Assembly: GCF_030816855.1 (NCBI RefSeq)
Contig: NZ_JAUSYK010000001.1
Coordinates: 2,852,001 to 2,916,000 of the forward strand
DNA from: Arthrobacter sp. B3I4
Lineage (GTDB): Bacteria; Actinomycetota; Actinomycetes; Actinomycetales; Micrococcaceae
Direction: 5' to 3'
Length of the DNA: 64,000 nucleotides
Below, one piece after another: positions 25,532 to 32,854 of the stretch. Both the position numbers and the translations under genes were made by a program. Under the pieces are notes generated by a model that was not told the DNA's origin, searched no databases, and saw only the letters and a list, made by a program, of their open reading frames with translations. The stretch's first letter is position 1, and the number at the start of each line of letters is the position of its first letter.

Positions 25532-26233
25532 TCAGGCCGGGTCGACAGACTCGGCCGGAGCCGGCGCAGGGCGGGTGAGCAGCCACGCGACCCACATGCC
25601 CAGGATGTACAGCGGCGCGCCCATGATCAGCCGCGTAGTCGCCAGGCCCGCGAGGCCCTGCTCCCCCATGAAGTAGAGCGGCACCTGCACCAGCAGCCGC
25701 AGGGCAAGGACCGAGATGATCACCCACGTCCCGATCCGGTAGGCCTTCACCCGTGCCGGGTGCTTGCGCCAGTCCAGCCCTTCGTTCCGGATGAAACCGA
25801 ACAGCAGCCCGGCGAACGGCCAACGCACCGCGATGGAGATGCTCATCGCGACGATGTACCCGAGGTTGGTGAAGAACCCGAGCACGTAGAAGTCCTCGGC
25901 CTTGCCGGTTGAGTTCGCGAGCCAGGCTGAAAGCCCGACACCGAGGATGCCCGCCAGCGCCTGCGTCAGCGGTTTGCGCTGGATCAGCCGTGCGACGGTG
26001 AACGCGGCGGCCACCGCCAGCGCGCCGGCCAGGGCCGGCGTAAGCTCCCGGGTCACGGTGAACGCGACCAGGAAGACCAGTCCCGGGAGGATGCTTTCGG
26101 CCAGGCCCTGGACCCCGCCGGCGCTCTTGAGCACATCAATGTTGCCGTTGCTGGAGCGGTGCAGGCCTGCCTTGGCGGCATAGCTCTCGGCCAGCTGGGC
26201 CGCCGTGGGCTGCGGGTCTTCGGGCGTGCTCAT
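25532..26233 (-). CDS. DUF3159 domain-containing membrane protein
   Basis: A 233-residue membrane protein with a soluble N-terminus of about 45 residues and six or so helices after it. The actinobacterial DUF3159 family has no established function. ATG 26233 is used because it overlaps the OB-fold gene stop (ATGA). The frame is open further upstream, but that part lies over the OB-fold gene. It is convergent to the trkA pair, as Rv2693c is in mycobacteria, so a link to ion transport is possible but unproven. Confidence 0.88.
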   Translation of the reverse strand: MSTPEDPQPTAAQLAESYAAKAGLHRSSNGNIDVLKSAGGVQGLAESILPGLVFLVAFTVTRELTPALAGALAVAAAFTVARLIQRKPLTQALAGILGVGLSAWLANSTGKAEDFYVLGFFTNLGYIVAMSISIAVRWPFAGLLFGFIRNEGLDWRKHPARVKAYRIGTWVIISVLALRLLVQVPLYFMGEQGLAGLATTRLIMGAPLYILGMWVAWLLTRPAPAPAESVDPA

Positions 26234-26655
26234 TGCTCCTCCTGGCGGGAGAGTATCTCGTAGCGCGGATTGAACATCGTGGGCAGGCCGTCGCGGACGG
26301 TGACCATTCCCTCGAGCCGGAGCTCCAGGCCGGCGTTGACACCGGGAATGCGGCGTCGTCCCAGCCAGATCACCCGGAGCCGGTCCGCGGCCACGGGCGT
26401 GCCTTTCCGGCGGGCACCGGCCTGCGCGGTGGACTGGACGCCCGACTGGGCGCCGGGTACGGCTGTCGAATGGCCGGCCCGGGCTCTGGTCGGCGGGGCG
26501 TCGTGGTCGGTGACCATGGCGGTGAAAGCGGCTACTTTGCCGGCCGGGGCGTAAGTCACCGATTCGATGAAGCCGCGGCAAAGCACGCGTCCGCGTTCCG
26601 GCAGTCCGCGCACCGGGACGGCAGCGCCGGGTTTGCTGGCGGGGGCATCAGCCAA
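26230..26655 (-). CDS. OB-fold nucleic-acid-binding domain protein
   Basis: A 141-residue protein with an OB-fold pattern (RGFIESVTYAPAGKVAAFTAMV, then LRVIWLGRRRIPGVNAGLEL-type strands and a final NPRYEI). A low-complexity insertion of about 35 residues (near 53-88) separates strands 2 and 3. It likely binds nucleic acid, though no partner is known. It overlaps the DUF3710 gene end by 8 nt and the DUF3159 start by 4 nt, so three to four genes form one operon, as in Rv2693c-Rv2697c. Confidence 0.82.
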   Translation of the reverse strand: MADAPASKPGAAVPVRGLPERGRVLCRGFIESVTYAPAGKVAAFTAMVTDHDAPPTRARAGHSTAVPGAQSGVQSTAQAGARRKGTPVAADRLRVIWLGRRRIPGVNAGLELRLEGMVTVRDGLPTMFNPRYEILSRQEEQ

Positions 26656-27361
26656 TCTGGGTTATCTCCGGCCCGCGCTCTGGTTGCTCGAACTCCGGGG
26701 CGCCCTGGGGCGCCGCCGCCGCGGTGTCGCGGGGCAGCCGGAGCTGCAGCAGGTCCCGCGGTGGCATGGGGTTCTCCCCCCGCACCACGACGATCTGGCG
26801 GAACAGTTCCTCCAGCCCCGCGGCGGCGGCACGGTCGAGCGCGGCTTCGCCGCCCAGGACGCCGCGCAGGAACCAGCGCGGACCGTCGACACCGATGAAG
26901 CGGGCCACGCGGTAGCCTTCGCTGCCGTCACCGGCCGGCAGCTTGGCCACGAGTTCGATGCCGAAGTGGCCCTCGATCTCATCGACCTGGCCGCCCTGGC
27001 TTCCGACCGACTGGCCGATCTGTTCGCGGATTTCATCCCAGAGGCCCTCGGACCGGGGCGCAGCGAATGCCTGCAGCTGCAGGCTGGAGCCCTCCAGGTC
27101 CATGGTCACAGCCACGACCCGCTGCGTCGCCTCCTCGACCTCAAGCCGCAGCTGCAGCCCTTCGCGCGGTGCAATCAGCAGTGCGCCGAGGTCGACGTAG
27201 CCGTCCTGGCTGTCGATTTCGGAGACGTCGTAGGGCCCGGCGCCGCGGACCGCAGCGTCCGGAGTCCCTGCGGCGCCGGTCTCGGCAGCCCCCGGCTCCT
27301 GGCTTTCGCCGGCATCCACTGGCTGCTCCTGCTTGGCTTTCCTGCCACGCCCAAAAACCAT
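26648..27361 (-). CDS. DUF3710 domain-containing protein
   Basis: A 237-residue soluble protein of the actinobacterial DUF3710 family, function unknown. It has a Lys/Arg-rich start, an acidic/Ala-rich stretch to about residue 60, then the conserved domain (GPYDVSEIDSQDGYVDLGAL region at about 63-82 and MDLEGSSLQLQAFAAPRSEG near 106-125). TAAGGAGA precedes the ATG, so this gene has a normal leader. It follows dut by 79 nt on the same strand, as in mycobacteria. Confidence 0.88.
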   Translation of the reverse strand: MVFGRGRKAKQEQPVDAGESQEPGAAETGAAGTPDAAVRGAGPYDVSEIDSQDGYVDLGALLIAPREGLQLRLEVEEATQRVVAVTMDLEGSSLQLQAFAAPRSEGLWDEIREQIGQSVGSQGGQVDEIEGHFGIELVAKLPAGDGSEGYRVARFIGVDGPRWFLRGVLGGEAALDRAAAAGLEELFRQIVVVRGENPMPPRDLLQLRLPRDTAAAAPQGAPEFEQPERGPEITQIG

Positions 27362-27440
27362 GGTGTTGTCTCCTTAGTTGTGATCCGGTGCGGGGCGCCT
27401 GGCCGCTGCACCGGGTTCAGCTGGGTCAAAAGGGCCGGGC

Positions 27441-27986
27441 TCAGGCCCCGGGGGCGCCGAATCCGCCGGTGGAGCCGAAACCTCCGCCGCCGCGGACCGA
27501 GTCGCTGAGTTCCCGCACTGGCACGAACTCCGCGTATTCCACGCGCTGGATGACCATTTGTGCAATTCTATCGCCGCGGCGGAGCTCAATCGCCTCGTCG
27601 CGGTCGGTATTAAGCAGCGTCACGGCGATCTCTCCGCGGTAGCCTGCGTCAACGGTGCCGGGGGCGTTCACGACGGTCAGACCATGCTTCGTCGCCAGGC
27701 CCGAGCGGGGGTGGATCAGCGCGACAAAACCGTCGGGCAGGGCGATAGACACACCGGTGGGGACGAGCCGCCGCTCCCCCGGCTGGAGGACAACGTCCTC
27801 ACGGGCCCGCAGGTCCGCGCCAGCGTCGCCCGGGTGGGCATACGACGGCGGCTCCAGGCCGTCGTCGAGCATCCTGAGCTGCACGGCCAGCGTCGGCGCT
27901 CCGTAAGCGGGGCGCCCGCCCGCCGGCACGTCGCCGGCTGCTTGGGCTGCCGGGGCGGGATTTACGGCAGTAGTTTCTTCAGTCAC
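27441..27986 (-). CDS. dut: dUTP diphosphatase
   Basis: Hydrolyses dUTP to dUMP and pyrophosphate, keeping uracil out of DNA and supplying dTMP synthesis. All five trimeric dUTPase motifs are visible: GDAGADL 53-59, PRSGLA 93-98, GTVDAGYRGE 110-119, RGDRIAQM 137-144 and the Gly-rich GGGGFGSTGG 166-175. The protein is 181 residues, about 30 longer than the core, because of an Ala/Pro-rich N-terminal extension. The start is GTG with a possible TACAGT -10 box 8 nt ahead. Confidence 0.95.
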   Translation of the reverse strand: MTEETTAVNPAPAAQAAGDVPAGGRPAYGAPTLAVQLRMLDDGLEPPSYAHPGDAGADLRAREDVVLQPGERRLVPTGVSIALPDGFVALIHPRSGLATKHGLTVVNAPGTVDAGYRGEIAVTLLNTDRDEAIELRRGDRIAQMVIQRVEYAEFVPVRELSDSVRGGGGFGSTGGFGAPGA

Positions 27987-28105
27987 AGTCCCCCACTGTA
28001 ACGCCCGCGGGAACGATCGGCCTACCGCCCCCGCTGCCCAGCGGGGCCGGTCCCGGCCAGCTCGGCCAAGGTGAAATAGCCCGGGAAAAGTGGAAAGCTG
28101 GGCTC

Positions 28106-28591
28106 ATGCCCGAATCCAGCCCAGCCGCGCCTGCCCCTAACAGCACCCCCGGTGACACCACAGTCCTGTTCAGCGAAAAGCTCTGGCCGAGCTTCTGGAT
28201 CTGGCTGGTGGCGGCCGGGCTGTCCGGGGCAGGGATCCTGGTCTTCGCGCCGATTAGCATGGCCGCCGGCATCACCGCCGCTGTGGTGCTTTTCGTGATT
28301 CTGGTGGTCCTGCTGGTGCTGTCCACCCCCACCATCCAGGTAACGGCCGGAACCCTGCGGGTCGGGCGGGCGACCATCGAACGCCGTTTCGTCGGCGCTG
28401 CTGTCTCCTACCGCGGTGCGGAAGCGACGGCGGAACGCGGCGTCCGGCTAAACGGCCTGGCCTTTCTGTGCATCCGCGGCTGGATCGACCCGGTGGTTCG
28501 GATGGAGATTACGGATCCCTCGGACCGCACCCCCTACTGGCTGGCCTCCACCCGGCGCCCCGAGCAGCTGGTCGCCGCACTTTCCCGCTAG
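28106..28591 (+). CDS. DUF3093 domain-containing membrane protein
   Basis: A 161-residue protein with two adjacent hydrophobic helices (about 28-75) and a C-terminal domain of about 85 residues rich in beta strands. DUF3093 is an actinobacterial family of unknown function. The position between dut and DUF4193 matches Rv2698, which supports the call. It is convergent with the DUF4193 gene. Confidence 0.88.
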   Translation: MPESSPAAPAPNSTPGDTTVLFSEKLWPSFWIWLVAAGLSGAGILVFAPISMAAGITAAVVLFVILVVLLVLSTPTIQVTAGTLRVGRATIERRFVGAAVSYRGAEATAERGVRLNGLAFLCIRGWIDPVVRMEITDPSDRTPYWLASTRRPEQLVAALSR

Positions 28592-28636
28592 CGGGGGGAC
28601 GGCCCAGGAACGGATGACCTTGGCTCCCGGGTTGCT

Positions 28637-28936
28637 TTAGCCTTCGCAGTCCTTGCAGTACTTAAGGCCGTCTTTTTCGCGGGCGATCTGCGACCGGTGG
28701 CGGACGAGAAAGCAGGAGGCGCAGGTGAATTCGTCGGCCTGGGCAGGCATCACCCGGACCAGCAGCTCCTCACCGGACAGGTCGGCGCCCGGGAGCTCGT
28801 AGCCTTCGGCGAGGTCGGTTTCGTCTTCATCGACCACCGCCGACGGCTTATCCGTACGCCGCGACTTCAGCTCCTCAATGGAATCCTCGTTGAGGTCTTC
28901 TTCGGTCTTGCGTGGCGCGTCGTAGTCTGTTGCCAT
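28637..28936 (-). CDS. DUF4193 family zinc-ribbon-like protein
   Basis: A 99-residue acidic protein. The C-terminal 30 residues hold two CxxC pairs (CASC and CKDC, about 21 residues apart), consistent with a zinc ribbon. The first 60 residues are charged and probably flexible. The frame is open upstream, but the family starts at MATDYD. Function unknown. DUF4193 proteins sit near sigA in many actinobacteria (Rv2699c), so a role in transcription has been an obvious guess, but nothing here proves it. Confidence 0.9.
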   Translation of the reverse strand: MATDYDAPRKTEEDLNEDSIEELKSRRTDKPSAVVDEDETDLAEGYELPGADLSGEELLVRVMPAQADEFTCASCFLVRHRSQIAREKDGLKYCKDCEG

Positions 28937-29258
28937 TAGTTGTCGCTCACACTCCGCTTGTTGTGGTGGTTCGCCGCCTCCGGGCCGGCCGGGGCTGGTA
29001 ACCCAGGAGCCGGTCGGGTTTGGTTCACCGATGACAACGCCGGACAAGCGCTTTTTGTGCCCGATGTCGGGTCATTTTTACGCAAACCCGCCCCGAATGC
29101 CAGAGGCCAGTGGTTTGAGCGTGCCACCGGCGGCGCCGGCCGGCCGGGAGCGGCCGGAAAGTCACGGAATATCACGGCGCGCCCTCCCTCCTAACCCGAA
29201 TTGCGGCCCATCGGTGGCAGAGTTTTGGGTGTTAGTAATGCCAGGGTGGAGGATTTGG
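28937..29258. other. Divergent intergenic region between DUF4193 and sepH genes
   Basis: This 322-nt stretch separates two divergent genes and should hold both promoters. I see no convincing gene, repeat or strong hairpin. The sepH start is preceded by GGAGG at 29248-29252. Confidence 0.6.
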
Positions 29259-30740
29259 ATGCAGGATCTACGGCTTGTAGGCGTCCACGACGACGGGAAG
29301 CATTTCCTGTTGAGTGGCACCGGCGGCGAGATGTTCCAGCTGCCGATCGATGAGGCTCTGCGGGCGGCTGCGAGCCGGACGCCCGCGAAGGCTCCTCCGG
29401 GCGCAGGCGCGGAGCCCATTTCGATGTCCCCGCGGGACATCCAAGCGAGGATCCGCGGCGGCGCCACCGCGGCGGAGGTGGCCGAACTTTCCGGCATTCC
29501 GCTGGCGAAAGTGCAGCGCTATGAAGGGCCGGTCCTCGCGGAGCGGGAGTATGTTGCCCAGCAGGCCCGCAAGATCGAGGTCGCTTCCCCTACTGCGGGG
29601 CACGACAGCTACCGTTCCTTCTTCGGCGACCAGCCCGCGACGCTTGAGGAGATGGTGATGCACCGGCTCCGGGCGTACGGGGTTGAGCCCTCCAGCGTTG
29701 AGTGGGACTCCTGGCGGCGCCAGGACGGCAGCTGGAACGTGGTGGCCCGCTTCGCAACGCAGCCCGGCGCGCACGCCGCAATCGGCGAAGAACCGCCGGC
29801 GATGTGGACGTTCAGCCCGCCGCGCAAGTCGCTGCAGAACGCCAACCGCTGGGCCCAGCAACTCAGTGAACTCGAGCCGATGGACGGCCCGGTTCCGTCC
29901 CGCCGGCTCTCGGCGGTTTCGGACCGCCCCTTCGATTTTGAGACCGATGCAGAGGCGGCGGCGCGCACGGCGACCGCCCAGCTGAGCGTCATCCATTCCA
30001 ACAGCGCCCAGTCCCACGGCGTCCAGGCCACCGGCCAGCCGGACAAGGATGCCGACGGCCTGCTGGATATGCTCCGGTCGCGGCGCGGCCAGCGCCTCGG
30101 CCTGGATGAGGACGCAGACGACGCCCTGGCGCTGCTGCTCACCAACGGTGTGCCGGCCGCCCACCCGCGCCCGTCCGAGGTTCCGCCCGCCGCGGAAAGC
30201 ACGGACGAGAGCGCCGCCGGCGATTCGGGCCAGCCCGCGCCGGCCCTCGGCGAAGCCGGGGAGCCTGCAGCCGCGGCGACGGTTGAACCGCACGCCATTC
30301 CGGACGCAGACGCCCTGAGCCGTCGCCGGGATGCCCGTCCTTCCATGCTGTCCCGCCTAAGCATGGCGCCCCGGCACCAGCAGCCCTCGGAGGGCGACGA
30401 CGCGCTGACGCTCCATGAAGGGGTCAGCACGGAGACCCGGGAAATCACCATCGCCGCTTCGCAGCTGCGGCCGGTCCGTACCGGTCCGCCGGCGGGTTCC
30501 GCGCCCGGGCCCGGAGCGGGCGCCGGGCTGGACGAACTGCTGGGCGGCGGGCAGCCGCGGCGGTCGCGGCACGAGTCCGGCGAGGGCTCCCGCGGCGACG
30601 ATTCCCAGCAGGACCCGTCCCGTACCGACCCGTCCCGTGCTGAGCGGGAACCGGAGACGCCGGAACGCCAGCCCGCCAAGCCGAAGCGCTCGAGCGTGCC
30701 GAGCTGGGACGAGATCGTCTTCGGTACCCGCGGCGACTAA
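29259..30740 (+). CDS. sepH: Septation protein SepH
   Basis: SepH is an actinobacterial FtsZ-binding protein that stimulates Z-ring assembly at division. The N-terminal domain (DUF3071, about residues 1-175) begins MQDLRLVGVHDDGKHFLLS and contains a helix-turn-helix near 58-85 (MSPRDIQARIRGGATAAEVA, then SGIPLAKVQRYEG). The rest to residue 493 is a long disordered Pro/Ala/Glu region ending in a short conserved tail (VPSWDEIVFGTRGD). The reading frame extends upstream, but ATG 29259 has GGAGG 6 nt before it and gives the family N-terminus. Confidence 0.92.
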   Translation: MQDLRLVGVHDDGKHFLLSGTGGEMFQLPIDEALRAAASRTPAKAPPGAGAEPISMSPRDIQARIRGGATAAEVAELSGIPLAKVQRYEGPVLAEREYVAQQARKIEVASPTAGHDSYRSFFGDQPATLEEMVMHRLRAYGVEPSSVEWDSWRRQDGSWNVVARFATQPGAHAAIGEEPPAMWTFSPPRKSLQNANRWAQQLSELEPMDGPVPSRRLSAVSDRPFDFETDAEAAARTATAQLSVIHSNSAQSHGVQATGQPDKDADGLLDMLRSRRGQRLGLDEDADDALALLLTNGVPAAHPRPSEVPPAAESTDESAAGDSGQPAPALGEAGEPAAAATVEPHAIPDADALSRRRDARPSMLSRLSMAPRHQQPSEGDDALTLHEGVSTETREITIAASQLRPVRTGPPAGSAPGPGAGAGLDELLGGGQPRRSRHESGEGSRGDDSQQDPSRTDPSRAEREPETPERQPAKPKRSSVPSWDEIVFGTRGD

Positions 30741-30759
30741 CCCCGGTTAGCAGCACCGG

Positions 30760-32031
30760 TCAGCGGCGCTGGGCCTTCTTCCCGGTTTTTCCTTCCGCTT
30801 GGAAGCAGAGCAGCGGAACCTCCCGCTCGGCCTTGGTCAGCGACCCGTGCTGCCCCACCACCTCAAGCGCCCTGGCCGGGACCCGGCGGGTGTCATAGAA
30901 GGCCAGCGCGTCGCGGGCGGCGATCATCACATCGCCGATCCGCGGTCCAACCGGGCCGCGGACTTCGCCAAACAGCCCAGCGGCCACGGCCTCTTCCCGG
31001 GTGAAGGACCAGATCCGGTCGCCGAAACGGGTCCGCCACGCGTCCAGCAGGTACCGCCGGCCGGCGTCGTCTGCGCCGTCTTCCAGGTAGAGGTGGACCA
31101 TGCGGGGTTCCCCGGCCGTGTGCCGGACGCCTGCGATGAGCTCCGGTTCAGCGGAGTAGTCGATGCGCTGCGATTCGGGCACGTCCAGCATGCCGTGGTC
31201 GCCCGTGACCAGCACGGTCGTGCCGGCCGGCAAGGTGGCGTTGAGCCGGCGCACCGTAGCGTCGAGCTCTTCGAGCTGGTGTTCCCACTGCGGCGACTGG
31301 CAGCCGTAGCGGTGGCCGGCCTTGTCCAGTTCGTGGACGTAAAAGTACATCAGGGAGCTCTCCGCACCGGCCATCGTCTCTGCCGCTGCGGCGGTCCGCG
31401 CGTGCGAGGTGGTTCCGGCGACAAAGCGTCCGCCGCGCAGCGCGGCCTGGGTCAAGGCGGAATCACTGAACCGCGGCAGGCCGACGGTGCTGACGTCGAC
31501 GTACCCGGCCGCCCGTTCAAAGACAGTGGGCAGCGGCTGCCACTGGTGCGGGTCGACGCCGTCGTCCCAGTTGTTGAGCATGTTGACCACGCGGTCCTGG
31601 TCCGGGTCGAGGACGTCGTAGCCCACCATCCCGTGCTGCCCGGCAGGCAGCCCGGTGCCCAGGCTCGCCAGCGAGGCGGCCGTGGTGGACGGGAACGCCG
31701 CATCGAGTCCGGCCGGTACGGCGCCCTGGCCCGACTGCAGCACTGACCGCAGGAAAGGAGTGTGGGCGGACTTTTGCTTGAGCAGTTGCCGGCCCAGCCC
31801 GTCGGCCAGGACCACGCACACGTGCTTGGCGGCGGGCAGCTTCAGCCGGTTCTCAAGGCCCGGGACGCCCAGGCTCGCGGCGGCGCTGCTGAGCACCTCG
31901 GCGATGGAACGGTGCCCGTAGGCCGGGGGCGCGGGCATCCCGCCCGGAACCGGGGCTGACGGCTGGCCGGGATGCCCTCCGGGCGCCGGCACGGTGGATT
32001 CGGGGGACTCGACGGCGTGCTCCGGCCCCAT
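30760..32031 (-). CDS. Alkaline-phosphatase-superfamily protein (nucleotide pyrophosphatase/phosphodiesterase-like)
   Basis: A 423-residue metal-dependent phosphoesterase-like protein. The first metal-binding Asp is in VVLADGLGRQLL. The nucleophile region is FPSTTAASLASLGTG, where Thr would be the attacking residue, and GDHGMLD supplies further metal ligands. No clear signal peptide or membrane anchor is seen, so location is uncertain. ATG 32031 is chosen because it follows the DUF5998 stop directly (32033) and avoids a 41-nt overlap; a GTG at 32073 adds 14 residues. Substrate unknown. Confidence 0.85.
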   Translation of the reverse strand: MGPEHAVESPESTVPAPGGHPGQPSAPVPGGMPAPPAYGHRSIAEVLSSAAASLGVPGLENRLKLPAAKHVCVVLADGLGRQLLKQKSAHTPFLRSVLQSGQGAVPAGLDAAFPSTTAASLASLGTGLPAGQHGMVGYDVLDPDQDRVVNMLNNWDDGVDPHQWQPLPTVFERAAGYVDVSTVGLPRFSDSALTQAALRGGRFVAGTTSHARTAAAAETMAGAESSLMYFYVHELDKAGHRYGCQSPQWEHQLEELDATVRRLNATLPAGTTVLVTGDHGMLDVPESQRIDYSAEPELIAGVRHTAGEPRMVHLYLEDGADDAGRRYLLDAWRTRFGDRIWSFTREEAVAAGLFGEVRGPVGPRIGDVMIAARDALAFYDTRRVPARALEVVGQHGSLTKAEREVPLLCFQAEGKTGKKAQRR

Positions 32032-32032
32032 C

Positions 32033-32785
32033 TCAGCGCTGGTGGCCGCGGCTGAGGCGGGTGCCGAAAACACCGGGGCGCGGGCGCTGTGGCAGCGACG
32101 AGACGCCGTGCGGGGCCAGTGCCGTGGAACCGGTGTTCACCGCGCGGAGGGCCCGGGCGAAAAGTTTGGCGTCCTGGACTGCTTGCAGGCCGTCCGCTTC
32201 GGCGCTGATCCGCAGGACGATGTCCTCCTGGGCGATCGTTCCGCTGTACCCGTGGTCCGCCTCGCACTGCGGGTCGCCGCAGCTGGCGGGGCCCATGTCC
32301 AGGCGCTGTCCGCCGGACCAGGCGATCGAGAGGGTCAGTTCGCGGACCGGGTCGGAGGGCTTGTAGTCCTGCGGCTGGGCGTAGACGTAGCTGAGGACCA
32401 CGGAGCGGATCTGCGTCACCGGGACGGACTCGGTGGAGACCTGGGCGACGATCTGCTCACCGGCGTCATCAAGCTGCTGGTCATCGACGTGGGTGATGAC
32501 GAGCATGTCCTCGGTGAGCACCAGCACGGTGATGTGCCGACGCACCTCGGCCCGGTCGAAGTGCGTTTCGAGGTGGACCAGGTGGGCCACGCAATCGCGG
32601 CCGTCCAGAGCGTCGGCGACGACGTCGGCCACCAGGCGGGGATAGAAGCCGGCCTGCTGCAGTGCTTCCTCCAGGCTGTGGCCCTGCACGCTGTGGTCGT
32701 GCGGACCGGGGTGCTGCGAGCCGTGGCGGCCGGCGGCGGGCGTCTGGGGCTTGGATGCTGGAGGCTGGGAGCTCATGGGTTCCAT
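32033..32785 (-). CDS. DUF5998 family protein
   Basis: A soluble protein of about 250 residues. After a His/Pro-rich leader of 35 residues comes a conserved domain with LVADVVADALDGRDCVAHLV-type helices, a strand-rich middle and a short Cys-containing segment ASCGDPQCEADHG. Some family members are labelled phosphodiesterase without evidence I know of. Start choices are ATG 32785 (used), GTG 32791 and ATG 32776; none has a strong ribosome binding site. It is coupled to the phosphoesterase gene downstream. Confidence 0.82.
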   Translation of the reverse strand: MEPMSSQPPASKPQTPAAGRHGSQHPGPHDHSVQGHSLEEALQQAGFYPRLVADVVADALDGRDCVAHLVHLETHFDRAEVRRHITVLVLTEDMLVITHVDDQQLDDAGEQIVAQVSTESVPVTQIRSVVLSYVYAQPQDYKPSDPVRELTLSIAWSGGQRLDMGPASCGDPQCEADHGYSGTIAQEDIVLRISAEADGLQAVQDAKLFARALRAVNTGSTALAPHGVSSLPQRPRPGVFGTRLSRGHQR

Positions 32786-32854
32786 TTTCACAGATCGGCA
32801 GTGGACTTGCTAACCTGCGCGTCCGCGTCCGCCGCCCGGCGCGGGCGTTCGCGG